DNA of 64,000 bases from Sphingomonas koreensis. Lineage in GTDB: Bacteria; Pseudomonadota; Alphaproteobacteria; Sphingomonadales; Sphingomonadaceae. The notes beneath the pieces were generated by a model. It was not told the DNA's origin. It did not search any database and was given only the letters and a program-made list of their open reading frames with translations. The number at the start of each line of letters is the position of its first letter. Within the stretch, counting starts at the first letter, position 1. The stretch is taken from contig NZ_PGEN01000001.1 of NCBI RefSeq assembly GCF_002797435.1, positions 4,334,690-4,398,689 on the forward strand. The letters run 5' to 3'. Shown here piece after piece: positions 43,007 to 50,754 of the stretch. A program made the translations under genes and the position numbers.

Positions 43007-43636
43007 ATGGAACCGGTGAAGAAGGTCGAGGGGCGTGCCTATCCGTGGGGCGCCAAGAATATCGACACCGACATCATCATCCCCGCCCATTGGCTCAAGA
43101 CGATCAGCCGCGAGGGGCTGGGCAAGGGCGCGTTCGAGAGCGTGCGCGCGGAACCGGACAACATCTTCGACGACGCGCGCTACGCCGGGTCGCCGATCCT
43201 GATCGCGGGCGAGAATTTCGGCTGCGGGTCTAGCCGCGAACATGCCGCCTGGGCATTGAAGGACATGGGCGTCACCGCGGTGATCGCGCCGAGCTACTCC
43301 GACATCTTCTCGGGCAATGCGTTCAAGAACGGCATTGTTGCCGTCGTTTTGCCGCAGGACGCGGTCGACCGGCTGGTCGAGGTGGCGAAGACCGATCCGG
43401 TGACGATCGACCTCGAGACGATGACCGTCACCACCCCCTATCAGGACCGGTTCGCCTTCGAGATGGACCCGTTCCGCCGCGACTGCCTGATGCAGGGGCT
43501 GGACGAGGTCGGTCTGACGCTGGCAAAGGATACCGTGATTTCGAAATACGAATCGACGGTCGCCCAATCGCGCCCGTGGATCGCACGGGAGAGAGCGGAT
43601 GAAGGCCTTGCTGTCGCGGGAAGTGGGCGGACCTGA
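43007..43636 (+). CDS. leuD: 3-isopropylmalate dehydratase small subunit
   Basis: 209 residues with the swivel-domain motifs [16 protein letters not shown] and [17 protein letters not shown]. It completes the isopropylmalate isomerase with LeuC. ATG 43007 is chosen because it begins the family-standard N-terminus; earlier in-frame sequence (from 42920) is not conserved-looking. The gene overlaps the next one by 38 bases, a longer overlap than usual, so the C-terminal tail ([14 protein letters not shown]) may have been shaped by readthrough. Confidence 0.93.
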   Translation: MEPVKKVEGRAYPWGAKNIDTDIIIPAHWLKTISREGLGKGAFESVRAEPDNIFDDARYAGSPILIAGENFGCGSSREHAAWALKDMGVTAVIAPSYSDIFSGNAFKNGIVAVVLPQDAVDRLVEVAKTDPVTIDLETMTVTTPYQDRFAFEMDPFRRDCLMQGLDEVGLTLAKDTVISKYESTVAQSRPWIARERADEGLAVAGSGRT

Positions 43637-44600
43637 AACTCTAACCATCGGTGAGCTGCCCGACCCGGTAGCAAAGCCGGGCGAGGTGGTGGTCGCGATC
43701 AAGGCGTGCGCGATCAACTATCCCGACGTCATCATCATCGAGGATAAATACCAGTTCAAGCCGCCGCGCCCGTTCGCGCCGGGCGGCGAGATTGCGGGCG
43801 TGGTGGAATCGGTGGGCGAGGGCGTCACCGACCTCAGGCCGGGCGACCGCGTGCTCGGTTCGACGGGCTGGAACGGGATGGCCGAGAAGATCGCGGTCGA
43901 TCGCCGTCGCCTCTATCCGCTGCCCGAGGGCAAGAGCTTCGCGCAGGGCGCGTCGCTGCTGATGACCTATGGCACCAGCATCCATGCATTGCTCGACCGC
44001 GGGCGTCTGAAGGCAGGCGACACGCTGCTGATCCTCGGCGCGGCGGGCGGCATCGGGCTGTCGGCGATCGAATTGGGCAAGGCGTTCGGCGCGCGTGTGG
44101 TCGCGGCGGTGTCGAGCGAGGAGAAGGCCTCGGCGGCGAAGGCGGCCGGGGCGGACGAGACGGTCGTCTATGGCCGCGCGCCGTTCGACAAGGACCAGTC
44201 CAAGGCGCTGGCCGAGCAGTTCAAGGCCGCGGTCGGGCCGGACGGCGCGCAGGTAATCTACGATCCCGTCGGCGGCGACTATGCCGAACCGGCGCTGCGA
44301 TCGATCGGCTGGGAGGGACGTTACCTCGTCGTCGGCTTCCCGGCGGGGATCCCGAAGCTGGCGCTCAACCTGACGCTGCTCAAGAGCTGCGACGTGTGCG
44401 GCGTATTCTGGGGCGCCTTCGCCGCGCGCGACCCCAAGGCCAATGCCGCGCATGTCGAGCACCTCTTCCGGCTGTGGGATGAAGGCAAGATCAACCCGCA
44501 TGTCAGCGAGACCTTTGCGCTCGAGGATGGCGGAAAGGCGATCGCCAGGCTTGCCGGGCGCAGCGCGATCGGCAAGCTGGTGGTGAAGATCGGGGATTGA
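43599..44600 (+). CDS. NADPH:quinone oxidoreductase family protein (MDR superfamily)
   Basis: 333 residues. The N-terminal GroES-like domain ([21 protein letters not shown]) is followed by a Rossmann nucleotide domain with [23 protein letters not shown]. No structural or catalytic zinc cysteines are visible, which fits zeta-crystallin-like quinone reductases rather than alcohol dehydrogenases. It reduces quinones or enones with NADPH. It overlaps the 3' end of leuD by 38 bases. Confidence 0.88.
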   Translation: MKALLSREVGGPETLTIGELPDPVAKPGEVVVAIKACAINYPDVIIIEDKYQFKPPRPFAPGGEIAGVVESVGEGVTDLRPGDRVLGSTGWNGMAEKIAVDRRRLYPLPEGKSFAQGASLLMTYGTSIHALLDRGRLKAGDTLLILGAAGGIGLSAIELGKAFGARVVAAVSSEEKASAAKAAGADETVVYGRAPFDKDQSKALAEQFKAAVGPDGAQVIYDPVGGDYAEPALRSIGWEGRYLVVGFPAGIPKLALNLTLLKSCDVCGVFWGAFAARDPKANAAHVEHLFRLWDEGKINPHVSETFALEDGGKAIARLAGRSAIGKLVVKIGD

Positions 44601-44609
44601 AATTGGATG

Positions 44610-44639
44610 GGCGGCAGACGGCCTGCGCCGCCTGCCGCC
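44610..44639. terminator. Hairpin after the quinone oxidoreductase gene
   Basis: GGCGGCAG (44610-44617) pairs with CTGCCGCC (44632-44639) across a 14-base loop, between the rightward oxidoreductase gene (ends 44600) and the leftward yjhX-like gene (ends 44650). No T-run follows, so this is a weak or Rho-assisted terminator at best. Confidence 0.35.
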
Positions 44640-44649
44640 GGTCGTGCAG

Positions 44650-44907
44650 CTATCGATTGTCGAGCTGTGCCCGCACCGAGCATCGCCCTTTCAGGGAGAT
44701 GCGATAGGGGCTGGACGCCCGGGACTCGATCAGACGCTTGCGCCGCAAGGCCTTGAAGATGCCGAGTGTGCAGTCCGACAGGACATAGCCCTCGCGCGTG
44801 AAGCACAGGACTTCGCAGACGCGGCCGTGTTCGTCACGACGGTGACGAATATAGCCGCCTTGAGCCAGCACGTGCAGGACGCGCTGCTCCAGTCTTGAAA
44901 CGTTCAT
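44650..44907 (-). CDS. yjhX: YjhX family toxin homolog (UPF0386)
   Basis: 85 residues. [51 protein letters not shown] and the terminal AQLDNR match the UPF0386/YjhX family, annotated in Escherichia coli as the toxin of the YjhX-YjhQ pair. It has a winged-helix-like pattern. No YjhQ-like acetyltransferase gene lies nearby. Upstream (44985-45001) is the perfect inverted repeat GTCCCGG-TCA-CCGGGAC, a possible operator. Family assignment is strong; toxicity here is unproven, and many UPF0386 genes are stand-alone in alphaproteobacteria. Confidence 0.87.
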   Translation of the reverse strand: MNVSRLEQRVLHVLAQGGYIRHRRDEHGRVCEVLCFTREGYVLSDCTLGIFKALRRKRLIESRASSPYRISLKGRCSVRAQLDNR

Positions 44908-44984
44908 TGGATGACTCGTGGATGAGACGGATCCTCAGGCGATCGCTGTCGCGCGCAGACGCGCGTCGGCTCTGTTCGCCGGCA

Positions 44985-45001
44985 GTCCCGGTCACCGGGA
45001 C
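44985..45001. promoter_or_regulatory. Inverted repeat upstream of yjhX
   Basis: GTCCCGG-TCA-CCGGGAC, perfect 7-base arms, 78 bases upstream of the leftward yjhX start. It lies in the 282-base gap between yjhX and the DUF2975 gene; the gap also holds an AT-rich segment (45121-45180). It could be an operator or mRNA hairpin. Confidence 0.35.
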
Positions 45002-45136
45002 GCTAGGATGTTCACACAAGTTCAGACATGGCGCGAGCGTAGGACGCCGGGGCCGTGGGTGTCAAATCGGCGCGCTTCCGCCGTTCGTCATTGCCCGGCA
45101 AAGGGCACCCGTGCCGGACTGAAATTTATCTCTTGC

Positions 45137-45160
45137 TTAAATATTCGGCTGAGTATTTAA
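45137..45160. promoter_or_regulatory. AT-rich inverted repeat before DUF2975-XRE operon
   Basis: TTAAATA and TATTTAA (7-base arms) around a 10-base centre, 29 bases upstream of the DUF2975 gene. The AT-rich segment stands out in a high-GC region and probably holds the promoter; the repeat may be the binding site of the XRE regulator encoded in the operon. Confidence 0.4.
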
Positions 45161-45189
45161 CTAAGGCGTAAATTTTAGCGGAGGCGACT

Positions 45190-45660
45190 TTGCGCAAGAA
45201 GGGAAACCAACGCGACGCGGCGATTGCCCGCAACTTGACCGGCGTCGTGCTGGCCGTACTGGCGCTCGGGCTGGCCCTCAACGCAAGCGGGCTGGTCATG
45301 CCGGGGGGCAGCGGACCGGCGAAGCTGCTGCAGGCGATCACGATGCTGCCGATGCTGTGCTACCTCGCGGCGGTCTGGATGATCCACCTCGCCTTCTCGG
45401 CATTGGCGCGGGGCGATGCGGTGGAGCGGATCGTCGCGACGCTGCTCGTCCGGGTCGGCACATGCATGTTCCTTGGCGGCCTTCTGCGCGTCTTTGTAGA
45501 GCCGTGGCTTACACGGCTCGCGCTCGGGCGGCCCTGGCCCTGGGCCAATTTCGATGTCGCGGCGATCACGCTGGGCACCGCGGGGCTGTTCCTCATCCTG
45601 CTCGCCCGGCCGTTGCGTCACGCTGCCTGGATGCGCGCGGAACTGGATGCGATCCTCTGA
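45190..45660 (+). CDS. DUF2975 membrane protein
   Basis: 156 residues from TTG 45190, preceded by GCGGAGGCG (45179-45187). Four predicted membrane helices: LTGVVLAVLALGLALNASGLVM, LLQAITMLPMLCYLAAVWMIHLAFSAL, VRVGTCMFLGGLLRVFV and ITLGTAGLFLILLARPL. The arrangement matches DUF2975 (PF11188), whose members are nearly always next to a small XRE-type regulator, as here (YozG-like). The function is not known. The stop and the regulator start share a base (TGATG). Confidence 0.8.
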   Translation: MRKKGNQRDAAIARNLTGVVLAVLALGLALNASGLVMPGGSGPAKLLQAITMLPMLCYLAAVWMIHLAFSALARGDAVERIVATLLVRVGTCMFLGGLLRVFVEPWLTRLALGRPWPWANFDVAAITLGTAGLFLILLARPLRHAAWMRAELDAIL

Positions 45661-45899
45661 TGCCGATGGTGGTGACGTTGGACGTGGTGCTCGGCGATCG
45701 CGGGATCACCGGCAAGGAACTGGCGCGGCAGATCGGTATCAGCGAGACGCAGCTCTCGCTGTTCCGTTCGGGCAAGGTGCGGGGAATCCGTTTCGCCACG
45801 CTCGCGCGCCTGTGCCTGGCGCTCGATTGTCAGCCGGGTGAACTGCTTACTTATGCGCACGATCCCGGCGATCTGGTGGCCGGAAGCTTGGAGGACTAG
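45660..45899 (+). CDS. Small XRE-family (YozG-like) helix-turn-helix regulator
   Basis: 79 residues. A single helix-turn-helix is visible: LDVVLGDRGITGKELARQIGISETQLSLFRSGKVRGIRFATLARLCLALDCQPGELLTY. This compact form always pairs with DUF2975. ATG 45660 overlaps the DUF2975 stop, so the two are co-translated. It may bind the AT-rich inverted repeat at 45137-45160. The end shares CTAG with the convergent MoxR stop. Confidence 0.87.
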   Translation: MPMVVTLDVVLGDRGITGKELARQIGISETQLSLFRSGKVRGIRFATLARLCLALDCQPGELLTYAHDPGDLVAGSLED

Positions 45900-46747
45900 C
45901 CCTTCCCGCCGTGGCGCCGGGTCATGAACGCCAGCCGTTCGAACAGCATTACGTCCTGCTCGTTCTTGAGCAGCGCGCCGTGGAGCGGGGGGATCGCCTT
46001 GCTTGGGTCGCGCGACTGGAGGACGTCGAGCGGCATGTCCTCGTGCAGCAGCAGCTTGAGCCAGTCGAGCAGCTCGCTGGTGCTGGGCTTCTTCTTGAGG
46101 CCGGGGACCTCGCGGATGTCGTAGAATATATCCATCGCCTTGCTCACCAGGATCTTCTGGATGCCGGGGAAATGGACGTCGATGATCGCCTGCATCGTCT
46201 CGCGATCGGGGAATTTGATATAGTGGAAGAAGCAACGGCGCAGGAACGCGTCGGGCAGTTCCTTCTCGTTGTTGCTGGTGATGACGACGATCGGGCGCTC
46301 GGCGGCGCGGACGGTCTCGCCGGTTTCGTAGACATGGAATTCCATGCGATCGAGTTCCTGAAGCAGGTCGTTCGGGAACTCGATATCGGCCTTGTCGATC
46401 TCGTCGATCAGTAGCACGGGCAGGGTGGGGGAGGTGAACGCCTCCCACAGCTTGCCGCGGCGGATATAGTTGGCGATGTCGTGGACGCGCTCGTCGCCGA
46501 GTTGTCCGTCGCGCAGGCGGGCGACCGCGTCATATTCGTACAGGCCCTGATGCGCCTTGGTGGTCGACTTGACATTCCATTCGATCAGCGGCGCGCCGAC
46601 CGCCTTCGCTATCTCGTACGCCAGCACCGTCTTGCCGGTGCCCGGTTCACCTTTGACCAGCAAGGGGCGGCGCAGCGTGACCGCGGCATTGACGGCGACC
46701 TTGAGGTCGTCGGTGGCGACATAGCTCTGGGTGCCTTCGAAACGCAT
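45896..46747 (-). CDS. MoxR family AAA+ ATPase
   Basis: 283 residues. Walker A GEPGTGKT at 33-40; Walker B VLLIDEIDKADIEFPNDLLQELDRMEF; sensor 1 ITSNNEKELPDAFLRRCFF with the arginine finger. It belongs to the CoxD/YehL-like branch. MoxR proteins usually work with a von Willebrand factor A protein to insert metal or to activate enzymes, and the VWA gene is commonly adjacent. Here the next gene is a convergent XRE regulator, so no partner gene is next to it. Confidence 0.88.
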   Translation of the reverse strand: MRFEGTQSYVATDDLKVAVNAAVTLRRPLLVKGEPGTGKTVLAYEIAKAVGAPLIEWNVKSTTKAHQGLYEYDAVARLRDGQLGDERVHDIANYIRRGKLWEAFTSPTLPVLLIDEIDKADIEFPNDLLQELDRMEFHVYETGETVRAAERPIVVITSNNEKELPDAFLRRCFFHYIKFPDRETMQAIIDVHFPGIQKILVSKAMDIFYDIREVPGLKKKPSTSELLDWLKLLLHEDMPLDVLQSRDPSKAIPPLHGALLKNEQDVMLFERLAFMTRRHGGKG

Positions 46748-46892
46748 CTGTGTTCCCGCCGGAAATTGGAAGATCGGGTATGGGGTAGCGGGATTGGGTT
46801 CGGGGACGCAAGCGGTTTGCCTGTATCCCGGCGCTTTCGTAAGGTCCCGCCGCGGTTCGACTCATCGCCGCGCTGAAAAAGAGGAACGTCCG

Positions 46893-47342
46893 ATGCCCAA
46901 GCCGTATTCCGGAATCCTTCTTGCCACCTCGCCCCTGTTCGCACTCGCGCTTCTCGCCGGTTGCGGCAAGAAGAGCGAGACCGCACCGGCGAATACCACC
47001 GAACCGGCGATGACGGCGAACGAGACGCTGCCGGCGAATGACGCCGCTGCTGCGCCGCTGACCGCAGCCTATGACTGTATGCCTGCGCTGCTGTTGAGCG
47101 CGACCTATGACAATAGCGGCGCGACGCCCAAGGCGAAGCTGACGATCGGCGACAAGAGCTATGACCTGACCGGCGTTCAGGCGGCAAGCGGCGCCAAATA
47201 TGCGACCGATCAGGGCCGCTCGGCGGGCAAGACACTGGTGTGGTGGACCAAGGGGCCGGAAGGCACGCTTTATGAGGGCAAGGTCGGCGGTACCGATGCC
47301 GACGAGAAGAAGGTTTCGAGCTGCAGCGAACGCAAGGGCTGA
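46893..47342 (+). CDS. MliC family lipoprotein (C-type lysozyme inhibitor domain)
   Basis: 149 residues: signal peptide with lipobox LAGC (Cys24), an Ala/Thr/Asn-rich linker, then a MliC-type domain (YDCMPALLLSATYDN, KAKLTIGDKSYDLTGVQAASGAKYATDQGRSAGKTLVWWTKGPEGTLYEG) with a C-terminal Cys likely disulfide-bonded to the first domain Cys. MliC binds and inhibits C-type lysozyme at the cell surface. ATG 46893 begins the signal peptide; the frame upstream to 46731 is antisense to the MoxR start. A strong terminator follows. Confidence 0.82.
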   Translation: MPKPYSGILLATSPLFALALLAGCGKKSETAPANTTEPAMTANETLPANDAAAAPLTAAYDCMPALLLSATYDNSGATPKAKLTIGDKSYDLTGVQAASGAKYATDQGRSAGKTLVWWTKGPEGTLYEGKVGGTDADEKKVSSCSERKG

Positions 47343-47361
47343 TCCAGCGCCGACTTGACCG

Positions 47362-47393
47362 GGGCGGGCACGCGAAGGCGTCCCGCCCTTTTT
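47362..47393 (+). terminator. Rho-independent terminator of the MliC-like gene
   Basis: GGGCGGG-C-ACGC pairs with GCGT-CCCGCCC (one bulged C, GAAG loop), immediately followed by TTTTT at 47389-47393. It lies 20 bases after the MliC-like stop, just before the convergent gene ending at 47396. Confidence 0.8.
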
Positions 47394-47395
47394 CG

Positions 47396-48061
47396 TCAGA
47401 GCATGTCGCGGGCGGAGGAGCGGGCTTCGAGCACGTCCCAGATGCCCCGATGCTGGGCAAGCATCTGCTGGGCGCCGAACAGCATGGCACGCTCGACCGG
47501 CAGGGTAGCGGCCAGCGCATCGATCACCGTGGCGGTCTCATGCACCGGGGGCAGGATCGACTCGGGGGAGTCGAGGCCCAGCCGCTCAGCCGCGATATCC
47601 AGCAGTCCGCGGATCACTGGCCAGTCGAGCACCAGCGCGATCGCCGTTCCGTCCGCGCAGCCGGTGCGATCGGACTGGGCGAGCATGTCCAGCGCATGAC
47701 GCTGGGCCGCGACCGCGGCTTCGGACTGGGCCTGCCCCGGCGTGCTGGGCAGCGGCCCTGCGGCTGCGACGAGGCGAACAATGAAGGCGCGCTCCGCCGA
47801 AAATCCCTCAGCGGCCTGCGCCATCCACCCTGCGGTGGCCGGTTCGCGCGAATGAAGGCTCGCCTGCTCGACGACATCGGGGTGGCGCGCGTGGAGCAGG
47901 CAGATCATGTGCACGGCGTCGGCCAGGTCGCGCATCGGCGCGATGCCGGTGGTGAGGCGCGCAAGAAAGCGATGGCTCGCACTGCCGTCTGCGGCGACGA
48001 GCGCCGTCAGCGTGCCCGAAGCGCCGCCAAGTCCTGCCGTCTGCACCGACTTCAAAGCCAT
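47396..48061 (-). CDS. Uncharacterised protein
   Basis: 221 residues from ATG 48061 (MALKSVQTAGLGG). Predicted mostly helical, soluble, no signal peptide. Two regions look conserved: ASHRFLARLTTGIAPMRDLADAVHMICLLHARHPDVVEQA near the N-terminus and TAIALVLDWPVIRGLLDIAAERLGLDSPES later. I do not recognise a family. It stands alone between the MliC-like gene (convergent) and a divergent tetR gene. An in-frame ATG at 48085 would add residues and is less likely. Confidence 0.6.
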   Translation of the reverse strand: MALKSVQTAGLGGASGTLTALVAADGSASHRFLARLTTGIAPMRDLADAVHMICLLHARHPDVVEQASLHSREPATAGWMAQAAEGFSAERAFIVRLVAAAGPLPSTPGQAQSEAAVAAQRHALDMLAQSDRTGCADGTAIALVLDWPVIRGLLDIAAERLGLDSPESILPPVHETATVIDALAATLPVERAMLFGAQQMLAQHRGIWDVLEARSSARDML

Positions 48062-48216
48062 TCGATCCCCGCATTCGATCCGCACCGGACGATCCGGCGC
48101 CTGCGGAACTGCTGTGGCCCACAGGTCTATACCGAACCACGTAAAGACCTGGTTGATACCCGGTTTACCACGGTGAAGGGATTGTCCGGAGCGACCAAAG
48201 GAAAACAGGCTTCACA

Positions 48217-48236
48217 ATAACTGACCAGTCAGTTAT
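48217..48236. promoter_or_regulatory. TetR-type operator before the HlyD-ABC efflux operon
   Basis: Perfect 9-base inverted repeat ATAACTGAC-CA-GTCAGTTAT, 9 bases upstream of the tetR ATG. Such TNACTGAC/GTCAGTNA sites are the classical binding sites of AcrR/QacR-like TetR proteins (general knowledge). It overlaps the promoter region and should allow autorepression of the operon. Confidence 0.7.
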
Positions 48237-48245
48237 TTATTATCC

Positions 48246-48860
48246 ATGCCACGCCGTACCCCGCCCAATCGCCGCGAGGCCATTCTGAACGCTGCACGCA
48301 TCCAGTTTGCGGCGAGCGGCTATGCCGGAACTCGCATGGAGGATGTAGCGGCCGGGGTCGGCATCTCGAAGGCCGCACTCTATCTGCAATTCGCCGACAA
48401 GGCGGCGCTGTTCCGGGAAATGGTGGACGGGACGCTGCTGACGCGGCTGCCCGCGGCGCTGCCGCCGGAAGTGGAATCGGCGCCGCCCGCGGTCCAGCTG
48501 GAGACGCTGGTGCGGCTGGGTGCCCGTCAGCTCGCCGAGCCCGAGATCGCGTTTCTGCCGCGGCTGGTGATCGGCGAGGGCGGGAATTTTCCGGAGATCG
48601 CGCGTACCTATCATGACCGTGCGGTCGATCGCATCCTGACATTAGTCGCCGGTATCGTCGCGCGCGGAATTGCCGACGGCAGTTTCCGTCGGGTCGATCC
48701 CTATCTGACGGCGCGGACGGTGGCCGGCGCGTTGCTGCTCGGCGCATTGTGGAAGACGGTGTTCGAACCGGTCGGCGCCGCCCCGGTGGATATGGAAGGG
48801 CTGGCTGCCTCGCACATCGACATCGTGTTGAACGGGCTTCTCGCAGGAGTGCGCCGATGA
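48246..48860 (+). CDS. TetR family transcriptional regulator
   Basis: 204 residues. TetR helix-turn-helix in RREAILNAARIQFAASGYAGTRMEDVAAGVGISKAALYLQFADKAALFREMV, with a helical C-terminal domain ending in HIDIVLNGLLAG. It is the first gene of a four-gene efflux operon and has a perfect operator just upstream. Its stop overlaps the HlyD start (ATGA). Ligand unknown. Confidence 0.9.
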   Translation: MPRRTPPNRREAILNAARIQFAASGYAGTRMEDVAAGVGISKAALYLQFADKAALFREMVDGTLLTRLPAALPPEVESAPPAVQLETLVRLGARQLAEPEIAFLPRLVIGEGGNFPEIARTYHDRAVDRILTLVAGIVARGIADGSFRRVDPYLTARTVAGALLLGALWKTVFEPVGAAPVDMEGLAASHIDIVLNGLLAGVRR

Positions 48861-49825
48861 AACGGATATTGCCCCTGGCAGCGATCGGGATCGCGGTGCT
48901 CGCCGCGCTGATCTGGTGGGCGTTCGGACGGGACGAGGGGCCGGAGCCATGGCTAGGCTATGTCGAGGGCGAGGCGATCGAGGTCGCGGCGCCGGTGTCG
49001 GGCCAGCTCGCGGCACTCAACGTCCAGCGCGGCGGACAGGTGACGGCGGGGCAGCCGCTGTTCGCACTCAACGCGGCAACCACCGAGGCCGAGCTCAAGC
49101 GGTTGAGGGCGCAGCTGGCATCTGCACAGGCGCAGCGCGATGACCTGGCCAAGGCGCGCCAGCGGCCCGCCGAGCTCGACATCGCCCGTGCGCAACAGGC
49201 GGCGGCGCGGGCCGAAGTGACGCGGACGGCGCGCGAGTATCAGCGGATCGCGACGCTCGCCCAGCGTGGTTTCGCCACCAAGAGCCAACTGGATGCGGCG
49301 CGCGCGGCAGCAGACGGCGCGCGGGCGTCGCTGAGCCAGGCGCAGGCCAGCGAAGCATCGGGCAAACTCGCAGGCCGTGTCGACCAGATCGCCGCCGCCG
49401 ATGCCCAGATCGCGGCGGCGCAGGCCGCGATCGCCGTGCAGAGCCGCCGCGGCGAGGAGATCGCGCCGCTGGCACCGGCTGCGGGGCTGGTCGAGCAGAC
49501 CTATTTCAACCCCGGCGAATGGGTACCCGCGAACACGCCCGTGGTTCGGTTGTTGCCGCCGGGCCGGGTGAAGATCCGCTTTTATGCCCCGCAAGCGGCG
49601 GTCGCCGGTCTGAAGCCCGGGTCGAAGGTGACGGTGACCTGCGACGGCTGTGGCGGGCCGGTCGCTGCCACTGTGCGCTATGTTGCGGCACAGGCGGAAT
49701 TCACGCCGCCGGTGATCTACAGCGAACGCGCGCGCGCCAAGCTCGTCTTTCTGGTCGAAGCCTATCCCGACAGCGGCATCGAGCGGTTCCGCCCGGGCCT
49801 GCCGGTCGAGGTGCAACCGCAGTGA
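48857..49825 (+). CDS. HlyD/membrane fusion family periplasmic adaptor
   Basis: 322 residues. An N-terminal membrane anchor (ILPLAAIGIAVLAALIWWAFG) is followed by a lipoyl-like half motif (GEAIEVAAPVSGQLAALNVQRGGQVTAGQPLFALN), a long coiled coil rich in Ala, Gln and Arg (about 70-215), a second lipoyl half and beta-barrel domain (IRFYAPQAAVAGLKPGSKVTV). It would link the inner-membrane ABC exporter to an outer-membrane channel. The gene overlaps tetR and the ATPase gene by 4 bases each. Confidence 0.9.
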   Translation: MKRILPLAAIGIAVLAALIWWAFGRDEGPEPWLGYVEGEAIEVAAPVSGQLAALNVQRGGQVTAGQPLFALNAATTEAELKRLRAQLASAQAQRDDLAKARQRPAELDIARAQQAAARAEVTRTAREYQRIATLAQRGFATKSQLDAARAAADGARASLSQAQASEASGKLAGRVDQIAAADAQIAAAQAAIAVQSRRGEEIAPLAPAAGLVEQTYFNPGEWVPANTPVVRLLPPGRVKIRFYAPQAAVAGLKPGSKVTVTCDGCGGPVAATVRYVAAQAEFTPPVIYSERARAKLVFLVEAYPDSGIERFRPGLPVEVQPQ

Positions 49826-50754
49826 CCGGCGACGCGGCCATTTCGGTCGAGGGGCTGACCAAGAGATTCGGCAACCGGACGGTGGTCGACACTGTGAGCC
49901 TTGAGGTCGGGCGCGGCCGGATCTGCGGGTTTCTGGGCCCCAACGGATCGGGCAAGACCACGACGCTGCGGATGATCTGCGGGCTGCTGATCCCGGACGG
50001 CGGGGGCGGCGAGGTGCTGGGGATGGATCTGCTTACCCAGCGCGAGCTGATCAAGCGCCGGATCGGCTATATGACCCAGCGCTTCGGCCTGTTCGAGGAC
50101 CTGACGATCCGCGAGAATCTGGCCTTCGTCGCCGACGCCTATGGGCTGGACGAGAAGATGAAGCGTGTCGATGCCGCGCTCGAGCGGCTGGGTCTCGAGA
50201 CTCGCGCCGGTCAGCTGGCCGGCACGCTTTCGGGCGGGTGGAAGCAACGGCTCGCGCTGGCCGCCTGCGTGCTGCACGATCCGGAGATATTGCTGCTCGA
50301 CGAACCGACCGCCGGCGTCGACCCGCTCGCGCGGCGCGAATTTTGGGATCAGGTCCATATGCTCTCGGCGGAAGGCACGACCGTCCTCGTCTCGACCCAT
50401 TATATGGACGAGGCCGAGCGCTGCCACGATATCGCGTACATCGCCTATGGCGTGCTGCTCGCGCGCGGCACGGCGGATGAGATCGTCGTGCAATCGGGGC
50501 TGGTCGCGCTGGCGGGTGAGGGGCCGGGCGCCGACCGGCTTGCGCCCAAGCTGGAGCGTGCGCCGGGCGTGGCGATGGCCGCTGCGTTCGGGCCGACGGT
50601 GCATGTCTGCGGCCGCGACATGGCGGCATTGCGGGCGGCGGTGGCCGACATCGCGCCCGGCATCAGCTGGCGCGAGACCGAGCCGACGCTGGAGGATGTG
50701 TTCATCCACCTGATGCGTGGCGCCACCGACAACAGCACGGAGCCGCGCACATGA
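49822..50754 (+). CDS. ABC transporter ATP-binding protein
   Basis: 310 residues from GTG 49822 (GTGA overlap). Walker A GPNGSGKTT at 39-47, Q-loop in YMTQRFGLF, signature LSGGWKQRLALAA, Walker B ILLLDEPTAGVDP, switch His in LVSTHYMDEAERCHD. The C-terminal extension is typical of drug or Yhh/Ybh-type exporters with one NBD. It energises the ABC-2 permease encoded next. Confidence 0.93.
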   Translation: MTGDAAISVEGLTKRFGNRTVVDTVSLEVGRGRICGFLGPNGSGKTTTLRMICGLLIPDGGGGEVLGMDLLTQRELIKRRIGYMTQRFGLFEDLTIRENLAFVADAYGLDEKMKRVDAALERLGLETRAGQLAGTLSGGWKQRLALAACVLHDPEILLLDEPTAGVDPLARREFWDQVHMLSAEGTTVLVSTHYMDEAERCHDIAYIAYGVLLARGTADEIVVQSGLVALAGEGPGADRLAPKLERAPGVAMAAAFGPTVHVCGRDMAALRAAVADIAPGISWRETEPTLEDVFIHLMRGATDNSTEPRT

